Below are positions 1 to 12,330 of a stretch of 64,000 nucleotides of DNA, piece after piece. Each line of letters opens with the position of its first letter. Within the stretch, counting starts at the first letter, position 1. Both the position numbers and the translations under genes were made by a program. The notes under the pieces are model-generated. The model did no database searches. It worked only from the letters and a program-made list of their open reading frames with translations, and had not been told where the DNA came from. This DNA comes from Isoetes taiwanensis. Lineage: Eukaryota; Streptophyta; Lycopodiopsida; Isoetales; Isoetaceae. The stretch spans positions 33,867,123 to 33,931,122 of the forward strand of contig JAJEKV010000002.1 of NCBI GenBank assembly GCA_021234155.1, written 5' to 3'.

Positions 1-2630
1 AAACCATAAAAACATATTCTCCGGACATCGAAGGGCAACCCCTCGTGCGCAGCACCTTGTTAGGTATTTTTCCTATGCAATATGACTACCATATATTAAC
101 ATGTAAGAAGGGTTTGACTGATTATTGAACCTTTGATTTTATATAAATTTTAAAGCAAATAGTGCAAATGCGCCTTTTCTAGTACATCACGTGACGACTC
201 TAGTGTTAAATTATTTCGTATTCCAAATTATATATATGTATATATATGGTCTAATAGTGGACCAATGTTATTGGATCAATTTTGATAACTCAATTTATTG
301 ATCAATTTTGATAATTCAATTTATCAATTTATGAATTGATCATATTGGTAATTCAATTTTGGAACACAAACTTTTTTATCTTGCTCTCATTTATTAAATA
401 AAGTATGGGACAAAAAGGGTTCCATCTCAATTTGATCCACATTCAGGAATTTGAATGTTCCATACTATTTTAGATAGGCCATGCATTCGAATGGAAAAAA
501 ATATTTATTTTCAATGTTTCCTTGTCCATGATTCTTAAGTGGTTCATTATTTGGTACACCCCCCTTGTTGGCTATGATTTATCACTTGGCAATTTCTTAT
601 GAAGAAGAAGAAGAACCCATTAATCCATGCATCCAAGGAGGAATTGGAATAAGGCCACACATTTTTTTTTCTTAAGCGCAACAGCCCAACCCTGGATGTC
701 AAGTTATCCCAAAGTCTAGGCTATCCACGTGTCCAAAAAATGACCTAGACCTATTTTAAACCATTCGATATTGATCTAAAAAAATGAAGGGCTAGGAAAA
801 ATAACTTTCTCGTTGCTATAGGGAACCGTCTTATTGCCCGGAAGAAAGGCAGACGATGGTCTGCCATTTTTGTTGTTCCTCTATCCGGAACTAGAGTGGC
901 AGGTACAATCCTTTTTTGTGTTAGGTTTCCAATTGCAGTTTTCCTTTTCAATCTGACAGTTCATCCTAATATAGCTTTATTGTATTCTCATAAGATTTTG
1001 TTAGCTCTTCTAGAGAATTTAGATTGCTTATCAGTTGTGAATTCTTTCGTATTTCATTGTCCAGATTTTGTTTCAGGCTTGTCAATTGAATTTGGCTTCA
1101 TCTTTCATCATAGGAATCTTCTCTTTGGATAGGTCACTATTTCATTTCGGTTTTGAGACCTCAAAGAGCCCGTCAAGATCCCTAGTCTTCAACTCTGCAG
1201 CACCACCATCTACCTTCCTGTCAATTACTCCTTTCAAATCATATTCCAATTCCTTTACATTCTCATGAAACCCATATAATTCTGTCTCTAGCTTCTGCAT
1301 TCTTTAGCTTTCTCTCTGTTGATCCTAATTCTCTCTGCTACTTTCTCTAACAGCTGGAGCTTCACTAACAAGTCTCTTTTTTTTGTTTAGGAAGCAACAT
1401 TTTTAGTACATGGCCAAGCTCAATACATAGTCAAGGTTGTTGCATTTGCGTCTTAACAAACAGATTAACATATGTTAGATATTTCACTGCTCACTGTTAT
1501 CAGATGATTGCGAGAGAAGACCCTTGTACAAGATAAAAGGCATCTAAAAGGCTCACCACCATAGGCTTTTTCCATGCCCATTGAATAGCTCTTGTTACAT
1601 CAGTAATAATAACTTCTATAGGAACATGTTGGAAGCTGTTCAACTAATATCTCCAGAAAAAAGCTTAGCATTCCTTTCCGGTTCTAATGACAAAAGCATC
1701 GTCCATATCTGAATGTCCTCTTTATTCATGTGTTTCTCTTGCTAAAGCTATTCATATCTCACTTAGAATTGACTCTTTTGGTTGCAAACATTAATCGTTT
1801 ATAGAGCCTATTAAGTGCTTAGACAAACCCCCCTTCAAGTCGCTCGAAAAATACTGATTGTTTGTTTCATATACTTCCTGATTGTTTGTTTCATATACTT
1901 CCTCGTCAAGGTACCAACTAGAAATGAAGATTTGATATTGTGAGGTCTAGCCAGCCCTTATGGCAGCAAAAATGCAAGGATGCATAAACCTCATTGCAAT
2001 CTCTATCAAAACCATCATTCCATCATCAATGTATTTAGTCGTATGACTGGCTCTGGACAAGCTGGTCTCGGACTAAAAGCTTCTAAGTCGTATTTAATTA
2101 AAGTGGGACTCATTCCATTCCCATTTTTTTTCGGAACCCTGTTAATTTACATGAAAAAGAGCACCCCGACCCGAAAACTATCCTTAATTCGATTTTTTGT
2201 CTAGAACTCTGCATCGAAGCTTTCCTCCAGTTTTCCCTGATTAGCGAGTCGAGAACAAGAACAATGCAACTGAAACAATGGAAATTCATTACAGATTGAA
2301 ATCAAAGTTCTAGATTGAAACCAAAGTTTACAATGGTTGAAGATATCATGATGGTCGGGCTGACACAAATATTACATCATCTTCGCTACGAGACCACCTC
2401 CATCGGGAACAACATGCGAGCAAGGTCCGAGGGTTCCAAGCCACAAGAGCAACTTGAAGAGAATAGAAATCTGAACACGCTAGCCCCGACATGGCTCCCC
2501 GATCATGTCCTTTACATTCAGCGATTTGTCTTTGGGAAAGGCAAAATCAAGTTAGTGCAAGTGATGCTCTGAGACAATACAAATAAGAAAACAACCGGTT
2601 CTAAGGGCCATTTCAAAGAATGTAGGTGTG
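1..2630. other. AT-rich intergenic region, no gene recognised
   Basis: Only short open frames without recognisable domains are present on either strand. The stretch contains homopolymer runs and (TA)n at about 230-250. A 24-bp direct duplication lies at about 1853-1900 (unit starting ctgattgtttgtttcatata, twice in tandem). No promoter, RNA gene or transposon border could be supported. Confidence 0.5.
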
Positions 2631-3080
2631 AGGCCTTTCTCGACTCATGAGTCGAAAAGGCCCCTCCGATGTAGCTTAGAGCCCAAAAACAAAAACAAGG
2701 AAAAAAAAAAAATTCCTTTTTTTTCTAAGTAGGCAAAAAAAAAAATTTTTTGAGGGCCTTTCTCGACTCGCCGAGTCGAGAAAGACCCTCAAGGCCCCTC
2801 TAATGGCCTTTCTCGACTCGGAGAGTCGAGAACGTAGCTTCGAGTAAAAAAATTTTTTTTCCTTTTTTTTAACTAGGAAAAAAAAAGAGTTTTTTTTTTT
2901 TTTTCAAGAAAATTTTTTTTAAGGGCCTTTCTCGACTCGTGGGTCGAGAAAAGCATCTGAGAGTAAAAAAACGCAGTTTTGGGGGGTTGAGAAAGGAAGC
3001 TCAAAGTGAAAAACAGAGTTCTGAGGTCGAGAAACGCAGTCCTGAGGACCTTTCTCGACTTCCTTGAGTCGAAAAGGCAT
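2631..3080. repeat. Array of TCGA-centred palindromes
   Basis: Five imperfect palindromes of the form CCTTTCTCGACTC-(2-6 nt)-GAGTCGAGAAAGG lie at about 2634-2660, 2757-2785, 2807-2832, 2926-2953 and 3049-3077. Start-to-start spacing is 123, 50, 119 and 123 bp. Between them lie poly(A)/poly(T) runs, so the whole looks like a decayed tandem array with a unit of about 120 bp, one unit being shortened. Each palindrome could form a hairpin. The open frames on the minus strand here arise from the repeats and are unlikely to be genes. The element family is not recognised. Confidence 0.7.
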
Positions 3081-5727
3081 TTCGAGTGGAAAAACACTGA
3101 TTCGAGGTTCAAGAAATGCGATTTGCCTCTGGATATAATTTCTAGCTCCAATCTCATAGAGCACCAATCATGACTAACCTGGACCAAAGAATGGTATTTT
3201 CTATGTATTTTCTAATGCACACCATATCTTATGCATTTATTATGTATACATATCTGAAAAAATAGACCACGCCTTTTTATAATATATCAATGTTTACCCA
3301 TAGCTTATTTCAAATATAGATTTTCCAAATGGGACACTATGCCTAGCACCACTAAGGTCAACATAAGGGGTAAAATATGATTATACAACCATACATATAT
3401 AAACACACAACCATGCTATTAATTTGCGACAAAAATTCAAATATTTATACGGGTGACACTAATAAAATGATAGCCCACGCTATAAGGATTTTAATAATTC
3501 AAATTTTCCCATAACCTTAGAAAAAAAACCCATTAACCTTAGAAAAATAACTCATTTGCCACGCTATATCCGTATTTTTTTTTTTCTCTAGTATTTGGCT
3601 TTTTTTTCCTCCCACCTCTTAAGTTCGAAATTTAAAATTGAAAAGGGGGGAGATTTTCGAAATTTGAAATTGAAAAGGGGGGAGATTTGGTACGTACCTT
3701 TTGAGAAGAAGAAATTTGGTACACTTACGAAATCGTGGCTGGCTATGGCGACCTCTCAAGAACCTGGCTATGGCATGGAAGCGGAGCTATTCAAGAACCC
3801 TCTACGCTACATCCTCCATATTCATTGCAGCAATTCTCCATATCCATCGCTGTAAACAAGCTGGATTCAAATCAAGCATCCTCATCTTGTTTTTCCAACT
3901 ATAACCTCAAGAACTCATATCCCAAAGCCTCCTCCGGGGTTTGCATCCGAAAGCCGATTTCTTGTAATAAATCTGTATTACAGAATCGAAGCATTCCTTG
4001 AAGATCAGACCGGAAGGAAAGAATCGATCGGATTGAGCGAGGGACTACCGTCATAGTCGAGCTCGAGGTAAGATCTTGCATTTATAAGTGTAAGAAAGAA
4101 GCCGCCATAGCCAGGGTAAAATCTGATAGTGGAATCCGAATCTCCATAGTGGAATCCGATCTGATAGAGGGAAAACCAGCGGCTAAGAGACCGCGGAATT
4201 GATGGCGCCGGAACTGGAAATGTATTGGAGCCCTCCCAGCCCAGACCGGGATGATTCCACGCCTGATTTGCTCGGTTTTAGCAGTTCCGGATATTGCTCG
4301 GTTTTAGCAGTTCCGGATATTGCCAAAGAACACATCGGATGGGAAATAGAAAAGGGCGGGGGCGGCTACAACAAGAAACAAAGCAATCAAAGGAGCAAAG
4401 CGGGGGAGGGAGGCTATGGAGGCGGGGAGCAAATGGAAGGAATTGGATCTGCGAAATTAGAATTGGAAGGTATGCGAAATTGGATTTGGCAACGGGAGGT
4501 TCTCGAGGCTTAATTTTTTGGCGGAAGGGGGTTCGGAGAATCGCCGCGCCGTATGCGTTACAGCCGGATGGGCAAGCCATAGCCGGTGAAGCGGCACAAA
4601 GCCCGCCGATTAAAGGGGATAAAGAGTTCGGCGTAAGTTGAGGTCCTCCCGGTGCGCCCGACCAAAAGCGTGGTCATGCTCATCAGTCATGCATCGAAGA
4701 TAGCGGTAGTCGGCCGGACTTGCCGCAGCTTTCAAGCTAAGTGCCTTACTTTCTGCCTTAGCCATCGGGCACGGGTTTATTGCTCATCCAAGCTTCTTAA
4801 CATTCTTATTTCAATGTAGCCTTCGATTGCCCGCTTTTCATCACGTAGAGCTGCAAGTGCATGAACTGTTTCGTGGAAGATGTAATTGTCATGTTGCCTG
4901 TTCTAGCCTGTAGAAAGCTTGTACCATTTGGCACCTGTGGGACCTTGACACAAAATGATGTTTGAAGGCTTTTCCAAACTTTTTGAATTGGCACCTGTTA
5001 TGGCTCAAGCTGTGAGCCCTATAGGCTTTGTCGTACTCCCTCTCATCAAGCCATACTTCTGCCTCCACGTCCGATCCTTTTGTGCCTGAGAACTGCTCCA
5101 ATTTCCTGGCCTTTCATACATTGTTCATCGTTTTTTAATCTAATGATTCTGAGCTTGGATGACTTATGGTGCCTTCATTTCTTTGCCTTCTCTTTGCCTC
5201 GTGCAGCTACTGTTGCTGGTGATGGCATTGGATTCCTAACTGGCTCACGCACTACATCAGCATTACCATTCCTCGGTGCTGACAAAACTCCTACTATAAC
5301 CAGTTGTCATTGCTCTTGGACCTTTGACCTTAGCTGAGTCATTCCCTATTCCGGAGTCTCCATAATGGGATCTAAAAATAAAATGCCCGATCCTTGAGAT
5401 TGGTTAGTGGATAGCATTCTGATATACCCGTGAGTCCTTCCTGCACACATTGCATTACACCAACTTATCTTATTTATTGCTTAACATTTGATTGTTATCA
5501 ATAATGATATCAATAAACATTATGTTTTTGTGTTGGGATGTCAATCATCCTACTAATGCATAGATGGAAGAAAATTCTGAAAGATGCATATCAGAATTCA
5601 AGCAATATATATCGTGGTTGATAGAAAAAGAGAGGTTGAACTCATAACTACAACGAGAAGAATAAACGAGTAAGATAAGAAGAGAGACTCGTCATAAATT
5701 GTTTGCCAATATTCATACTGAATCAAT
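3081..5727. other. Intergenic region with small duplications and a possible decayed coding stretch
   Basis: Two small tandem duplications are visible: about 32 bp twice near 3625-3690 (cgaaattt-aaattgaaaagg-gggagattt) and 26 bp twice at 4271-4322 (unit starting ctcggttttagcagttccgg). Minus-strand frames at 4806-5101 have a charged, coding-like composition, reading VEAEVWLDEREYDKAYRAH. They are broken and were not assigned to a family; a retroelement gag is one guess. No complete gene is supported. Confidence 0.4.
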
Positions 5728-6773
5728 GCATGTTCCATGTAGACTGAACGAGAAAGGTGTTGTAGAGGAGACACTTAAGGACATTCTGTATGCAGTGCAC
5801 AAAGTGGCAACCAGAGACTTAAGAATGTTCATCAAAGACATGACTGAAGAAGAGATAGCAAAAGCTAGAGCTAGATAAGTGAATGCCTGGAGAGGAACCA
5901 TGGTATCTAAGCATTAGATTCATGATTGCTCAGGTCTTATACAAATTTAAGTAAAATGTAGCATGCAAATAATTATTTAATTTTGAGTGTGAAATAACAA
6001 GAAGAATTTGAAGGGCAATATTGATAATGACATTGAAATCTTGACGAAGGTCCACACGCAAAAACAAATCAGAGTTAAAAGCATGAGAAAAATCTGAAAA
6101 AGAAGTTAGGAGAATGCAGAAATATTTAGCAATTATTTTCCCTAGCTTGGGACCAACATGGTTAAAGGCATTGACCTCCAAAGATGTGAGCACAAAAGTT
6201 TTTAATTGACTCTTGAAAAGTTATGTTATATGGTCAAGGCAAACAATAGACAATGATATTAGAAACAATTAGATATTGCTTATCACTCTCATGAATAGCT
6301 AAAGAATGCTAGGCAATGACATCGATTTTTAGAATGTATCAAAAAAGAAATTTGGTTGGAGCAAGTCTGCTTCTATTTTCTATACAAGCAAATGAGCCTA
6401 TTTTTCTTCGTTTAGAGAATGCTACAGGAACAGTACACACTTGATTTTGCTACATCAAAATGAAATACATGAAGAAGATGTTCGTTAATAATAAGAAACA
6501 TATGTTCCACACTGTTTCTTATGATAATGCTCATGATCTCATCAACTGTGCAAAAAGAACAATCTTCAGGTAGTATAACACAGTCCTATTGATCTAAAAT
6601 TCTCACTTATTTTTCCACTAAATTTTTTTATTTGAACGACATTCCTAGGTACATCAAACATGCTATTGAAAAGAAGTACGTAGACACGTTACCAAGTTTT
6701 GTCCGACCATGGAAGCAACCAGATGATGAAGGTTGGATGTACATGGATAATTTGAATCAGAGATTCAAATCAA
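5728..6773 (+). pseudogene. Unidentified exon-like coding segments (partial or broken gene)
   Basis: Several plus-strand stretches look like real protein. The first, at about 5728-5877, reads VEETLKDILYAVHKVATRD and then MFIKDMTEEEIAKARAR. The second, at about 6410-6571, includes NNKKHMFHTVSYDNAHDLIN and ends in a plausible donor (CAG|GTAGTA). The third starts at 6650 after an acceptor (TTCCTAG), reads YIKHAIEKKYVDTLPSFVRP and then DDEGWMYMDNLNQRFKSR, and can end at a donor near 6773 (AAG|GTTAGT). Joining exons two and three keeps the frame (TIFR-YIKHAIEK). Stop codons upstream suggest that it is partial or decayed. I do not recognise the family. It converges on the hydrolase gene, whose stop is about 200 bp away. 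Confidence 0.35.
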
Positions 6774-6986
6774 GGTTAGTAGAATTTGAAGTTGAAGAGT
6801 GTCCTTTGTGCTTAGATTTTCCAGAAATTGAGTACGCAGTAGCAAAAGAAGATAAGATCTTACCACCACATTTCTTTTCTAATAGGCATCTGACCACCAC
6901 ATTTCTTTTCTAATAGACATCAGATATGTTATCGATGTCATTCACCGTAATGCCATACCAGAACAAAATTAACCACCTTAAGCAAG

Positions 6987-8457
6987 TTAATGCTGATCTG
7001 AAGATAACAATGCTTTTAACATCTGATCAGGCATACCTTCTATAAAGTCTATGAAATGGCCTACTCCAGCAAGCTCGTAATAATTAATCCAAGGCAAATT
7101 GTTACCAATATAGCGGTTTATGCGGACAGAACTCAAATAGTCTTCATCACCTTGCCAGATATATACAGAAGCATTATTCTTCAGCGAATCACCCAGATCT
7201 AGAGGTGAAAAATCCCACTTTCCAAATTGAACTATCATGTCTCTGTGCAGAGATTCAAACACTCCCTGTTGAACAGCCTCTCTGCTTACCTGCAAATATT
7301 ATTCTATAAGATTAAAGTTCCGAAATCATAACAACATCAATGCAAGTGAGACTTATGTCAGATAATAATCTAAGGAAAGTGTTTCACCTGTGGAGGATTG
7401 TGCCTCCCTCTGGCCAGCAATTGAAGATCAGGTTTGCTTAGGTACTTGTGTATTCCACCATTGACCATACATGATGTTGGAAACCATTTCTGAGTCATCC
7501 AGAAATATGTGAGCCATGGGACATGATGAGCAATCGACAACGCAATGCGGTCCCCTACTGAGTTGAGTGCAAATGCTTCATTCTTCAACCGAGAAGGAAA
7601 GCCCCGCCACCAGTAATTTGTTCCAGGGACCACCATGGCAACTCCAGCTAATCTATAACATATCTTAGAACCCTAGATGTTTCAAGAATGAACAGAGTAT
7701 GAAGCTGAATACCTATGAGGAATGTACTTTAGACAACTCCATGCCGTGTACCCCCCCATGGAGATAGCTACCACATAAAATTCAGATCCCAGTTGGAGCT
7801 GGTCTGCCAATTCTTCCACATCAAGGGCCTCAGATTTCAAAGACCTCTGAGGGAAGGGATCACTTTGACCATAACCAGCTCTGTCAAATCCTACAATGTA
7901 CACTCCTAATTCTTCCAAGAGTTCCTGCACCATAATGCTTCTTAGTGGTATAAAGTCTTATCATCTTCAAGATGAAAATGCTAATCAGGACTATGACATC
8001 ATTTACATAAACAACGGGTAGACCATCATTTCATTTTTGAGCATAGATTAGTTTTAATCAAGAAGAGAAAATGGCATCTGCGACAAATTATATGCATTGC
8101 ATAGATACTAAAGAAAAAGCCTTTTGACCTTAAGTGAGGAAAAAATAATAGACAGACTACAAGATCATCTGAAGCTTGTAATGCATAAATTTAATTCCAA
8201 AGTAGAGTTTGAACCTGTGAAGCAGGGAAGAGTCGAAGCCTACATGCCCAAAAGGCATGTACAGAGATGACCTTATACTTTGCAGCGTCTTTTGGAACAC
8301 CATTTTCGTTGTAAGCCAAGTGCCTGCCATCTCGAAGCTTAATGCGAGGGGCAGTGATGATGGGGCCTTTGGGGGTTCCACATACATTTGGGGACGGTGG
8401 CTGGATGGCCCTGTACATCCATGAGCTGAGCAGCACAGTTACCACAAACCAAATCAT
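6987..8457 (-). CDS. α/β-hydrolase fold protein, four exons, N-terminal membrane anchor
   Basis: The exons are 8457-8215, 7924-7713, 7652-7388 and 7289-6987. All three introns have GT-AG ends, and intron 2 is only 60 bp. The joined frame gives 340 residues. The order of motifs matches the plant α/β-hydrolase family whose members carry CGxPxGPxxTxPRIKLRDGRxLAY. Here a hydrophobic N-terminal segment (about 2-15) is followed by CGTPKGPIITAPRIKLRDGR (26-45), then GFDRAGYGQSDP. The nucleophile elbow is AISMGG with Ser136. Candidate acid residues are Asp288 and Asp290 in WQGDED, and the catalytic His is His318 in GVGHF. Two substitutions are odd: the oxyanion HGF motif reads HAF (67-69), and the first Gly of GxSxG is Ala. 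The substrate is unknown. Met at 8481 is an alternative start, but a TTCAG acceptor at about 8463 leaves open an upstream exon. The gene appears intact, and lipase or esterase-like activity is inferred only. Confidence 0.85.
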
Positions 8458-8844
8458 CAACCCTGAACATAAACCATACATTGTTCAAGAATCTGAATAG
8501 ATTCAATGAGCCCAAATGTCTAAAAATAACTACAAATAAACTCTCGCATAAATATCCACTAGCACAAAGACCTTAGAACAGAAAAGAATGAAGCTTAGTT
8601 GCTCTACGTCTGCCTTTACACACTGGCAAAGGTTATTCTGCGCCATATGCAGACGCATGCAAAGACGAGTAGCAGGAAATCTTTGTCTTGTTTTCTTGTC
8701 TCTTGTATGAATTTGAAATCAAGCTGAAATAAGCATTCCATTATTTCTTCCTGTAAAAATAAGCTTTCGTGACAGGTGGTACTGTGTAAAACAGGAAAGA
8801 AGATATCATGTTTAGATATACCTAGCAGAGGATTAAGAAATATA

Positions 8845-9090
8845 GTTTGCCCAATTCGTTTAGCATTGTGGGAGGGTATTTTGGCACTGGTGGGGACTAT
8901 GACTTTGGTATTGTATTGTATAAAAATGGTTGTTTTGCCTCATTTGAGGAGCTTAATTAGCTTAAGGAAAATGTTTTTAATGTGAGGTGCTATCTTTTTC
9001 TTTTTTTGTGATTTTACAATGGTTCCAAAGTAGAAATCCACGGGCCAATTTTGGGGCAAAAGACACGATTGCTTCTGCCTGATCTTGACA
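8845..9090 (+). repeat. Dispersed repeat, copy 1 (second copy inverted at 28520-28762)
   Basis: The segment starts GTTTGCCCAATTCGTTT and continues through GGGAGGGTATT and GGTATTGTATTGTAT. It is matched, with divergence, by the reverse complement of 28520-28762. Similarity appears to extend further into TTTTTTTGTG..CAATGGTT and the following 40 bases. The frames inside (LALWEGILALVGTMTLVLYC here, GEGILAMVGTKILVLYC in the other copy) correspond. They have no known domain, and the stretch may be non-coding transposon sequence. Confidence 0.55.
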
Positions 9091-10300
9091 TGCCGATTCT
9101 GTCGACCAGTGGATTCGTTCCAAGCGAGAAGGAGATTGTGGCATGGAGTGCGTGGGTAGGGCTTCTAACCTATAGGTTCTGCTTGTTGGGTTTTGTTTTG
9201 ATCTTGGATGCAGGGCTTTGTTCTGTTTTACTCTCAAGTAGATTCGTCTCCAGGTGGGATATGGAATTGTTCTGACCCTGCTTCTTGCAAAGAGGGCTTT
9301 ACATAATCATATGGTATGTGCAAAGGAGGGGAGGTAGATCGAGCAGGGGCGGTAGAGCCTTTGTTTGGAGTGAAGCAAGCAGTGCTTGCTTGTGGGTTCA
9401 AATCTCACAATCCATTTCTATTGTTCTGCTTGTTCATTGAGAAGCAAAAAAGAAGGGCCATCGTGGAGCCTCTGTTCGGTTGATTCCATGGAGGAAACCA
9501 TGGAATCATGCGCTCAATTAAACCAGCCCAACCCTTGTCCCTGATGCCCGGCACTAGCAGGAGAGTAGCAGCAGAGCCATTCCCGCAGTCTATAGTTGCC
9601 CTTGTTTCGCCGCCCCATTTTTTTTCAGACTTCATGGTTTGTGGATTTTACATGTCAATAATGGCATAAATATTTGGAACCATACTGGTCATTTTGCACC
9701 ATTGAAAGTGTCATGTGCATTTTGCTTGAAAATGTTTGTGTCCACTGATCTGGTGCAAACAACAGAATACTCTGCAGATCGGCAGCTAACAATAAAACTT
9801 GTATAAAATGCGATAATACTTGAATAAAAATAATGTTGTTGTCAGATATTATATATATATACCCCCCGCATATTGTTACTTGAAGAAATTGTGGAATTCA
9901 ATATTGATCATCAACCTTAATGTACATTTGAAGGGACTCAATTTGCAATAAGATAGTTGTTGACATGTCTTAAGATTTGATAGCTGAGATCTTATCTTTT
10001 AGCATATTTGCATATTTATTCATATGCCCAAATAAAGAACAAGGTGCTCTTGCACAATGGGTTGCCTATGACGACTTGAAAGAACATAAAATATTTGTGA
10101 AGAAGAAATAAAAAAGAGGGAGAAGTGAAAGCATATAAAGAAAAGCTGAATGGTAGTGGCGTTTTCATCATAGAATGTGTTAAATTCAGACTGCAACTCT
10201 ATGCAAATCATTCAAGAAATGTATAGACTTGTCTTAAATGTATATTTTGAACTTAGAGATTAGAATCACTATCCTTACCACATTCCATTCCATTCAATTC
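9091..10300. other. Intergenic, no gene recognised
   Basis: Short open frames occur on both strands, none with a recognisable domain. At about 9345-9405 a stretch ends in GGGTTCAAATCTCACAA, which resembles a tRNA B box, but no cloverleaf could be built. The rest is AT-rich with (TA)n at about 9850-9860. Confidence 0.45.
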
Positions 10301-10302
10301 GC

Positions 10303-10760
10303 ACGGGGTCCCACAGGTTACGGATTGAGACAGGTAGATGGGAGCGGCCGCAATTGCCGCGAGAAGCGAGACTATGTGCATGTTGCCAGCTACAGGTTAT
10401 TGAAGATGAAAGCCATACTCTTCTGAGTTGCCCTGCTTTTGAGATAGTCGGGAATCATTTTTTGACCTTAGCATTCCATTCCACGCTTCCACAACTTCTC
10501 AGAGCACCATCTGTGCATGACTTGGCATTATACATACTTGAGGTTCTAGATAAACATCTGCAATTACTGAGCCCTCAGTAGTCATTATCTCCGCTTGTCT
10601 AGTATCATCATTATTACAAAGGTTTTTCCCTTGAAAACCTTTCGAGGTAGGGGTTTTTTAATCCTAGTAGTAATGATTGTACTAGCCCATTGTATGGGTC
10701 CCATGACCTATTGGTCTCCGTGGACGTTAAAAAATCTATTCTATTCTATTCTATTCTTTT
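10303..10760 (+). mobile_element. 5'-truncated LINE: C-terminal zinc knuckle and 3' UTR with (TCTAT)n tail
   Basis: The frame ending at 10581 reads CACCQLQVIEDESHTLLSCP, the Cys/His knuckle found after the reverse transcriptase in many plant LINEs (C-x2-C...H-x4-C), then a helical tail to the stop. The 3' UTR has a hairpin (GGTTTTTCCC/GAAAACC at about 10620) and the stretch GGGGTTTTTTAATCC. It ends TTGGTCTCCGTGGACGTTAA, followed by AAAA and (TCTAT)n at about 10734-10758. The same 3' UTR is seen in the copy ending at 16588. Only the last ~460 bp are present, as expected for 5' truncation during target-primed reverse transcription. Confidence 0.8.
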
Positions 10761-10769
10761 CCTAAGAAA

Positions 10770-11159
10770 TCCATGTAATGTTATCCTTGTTGTCTTAAGT
10801 GATTCAACAAATAAAACTCCCAGAATATGTGGATCAGAATGTGCTTTGCACTCTTATAGTCCAATGTCAAAATCAATAACCCTGGATTAGTAAATCTGCC
10901 ACTTAGCACAACCATATGCATATAAAGTTAAATCTATCAGACAAATTTAAGCAAGTTTTTCATGTTATTTTCTCAATGTATAGCTATAGCGGCCAAAGCT
11001 AGACTATATGCCTTCCTAGAAATTTATATCTTTATCCTAGTTTATCATTTGGAGAATCAAAATGCAATAGCATCAGTTATTATCTAACTACTTGTAATAG
11101 ACTAAGCTAGACTATGCCATCTTCTTTATTAAAATGGGAGCGTGTTGGTAACCGTGCCC
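10770..11159. other. Intergenic, nothing recognised
   Basis: AT-rich sequence with short frames only. No domain, RNA gene or element border was found. Confidence 0.5.
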
Positions 11160-11193
11160 GGAACGCCGCATGTGCAGACGCATGCGGCGTTCC
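11160..11193. repeat. Perfect 13-bp inverted repeat (hairpin)
   Basis: The arms GGAACGCCGCATG (11160-11172) and CATGCGGCGTTCC (11181-11193) are exact reverse complements around an 8-nt loop. A second short palindrome-like motif (CTCCCGGTTGCGGGAG) follows at about 11197. The neighbourhood (11150-11590) is richer in GC than its flanks and carries minus-strand frames at 11279-11587 without a recognised domain. It may be the edge of a transposon. Confidence 0.6.
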
Positions 11194-11589
11194 CTCTCCC
11201 GGTTGCGGGAGTATTGTCGTAATGTTGGGCGGGAGTGGTTACATTACTTTGCGTTTTTATTTTCGTTAATGAGGTCCGTCACAGCCAGGTCAAGCCGATT
11301 CTCGAGCTTCCTAAGGTTATACAGTGCAAGCATGAAACTCTTATGTTCGGGCCTGATTGGCTATGACTGCAGCGAGAGCTTGGTCTATCATTTTGCCCAC
11401 GGATTCGAAGCGCGAATGCATGGTTGCCTTCCTTTGCTCTAGCGTCCTGTTGAGGAAAGCCAGAACCCATATCTGCCCGAAAATCTCCTGCACAAAAACA
11501 CTCCCACGGAATCAATCCCAACGAAGCTAAGATCCCCTTCTCGAACCCATCTATCAGAGCTTGATCCACCACATTAGACATTTTCACAC

Positions 11590-12330
11590 ATAAGGCTATT
11601 CTTCCAGATATAAGCTTTCCCTTTTCTTATAGAATTTGTCACTGCTCTATACGATTTTTGTGCCTCCTAATTTTTTAGCGCCTCAGATTTTCTTGAGCTG
11701 GGCTCTGTCGCCAGATTGTGTAATTTGGTTAAGGTGAGTACAAATCTGATGAAAATGCATACCTGCTGCTGCTCAACGTGTTGTAGTTGTTCGACAGGAT
11801 TAAAGCTTTTAGATGTCTTCCTTCAAAAAGAATAAAAAACTCTCTCCATTCTCAGAATATTTCAAGCCATCATGTCTACCAAGTAAACACAGGTAAGTAT
11901 CTTTACAGGCAAACACAACTGATAAATGCAGGTTTCTTTACATGCTTCCATTCGTTCTTCTGCCATAATCTAGACCATTTGCTTGGAATATTTTGAGCAT
12001 ATGCCTTCCCCACTAGGACTGCAATAGGGATTTCCCTTCAGGCAACCCAAAAATGGAAAACAAAAGGTAGGTGGCCCTTTACCATTAAGAAAGAAGAACC
12101 TTGAGATCCTAGTCAATTATATGGGCAATATAAATATTTATGTAAAAGAAGCATACCAAACTAAATTTCAACTTTTCCAAACTACTAAGACTAAACTTAG
12201 AGAGTTATCTATTACAAAAAATTTATCGTGGCAACTGCCACGAACATTTATCTCTATTGATTTTCATGTATTAGGAAAGTGATTTCCCTCTACTGGCTCA
12301 TTTACTAATTGAAATTTTGTTTGCCCTAGA
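11590..12330. other. Intergenic region with a short CG-rich palindrome
   Basis: No gene is recognised. At 12207-12252 the sequence reads ATTACAAAAAATTTATCGTG, followed by GCAACTGCCACG and AACATTTATCTC. The same layout, with a longer GC palindrome, recurs at about 49552-49608. Confidence 0.45.

Noticed and set aside
2634-3077. CRISPR-like array
   Set aside because: Repeats are palindromes in a eukaryotic genome, with A/T-run spacers of very unequal length and no associated genes.
9345-9405. Possible tRNA or SINE head
   Set aside because: A B-box-like GGGTTCAAATCTC is present, but there is no matching A box or paired arms and no second copy was found.
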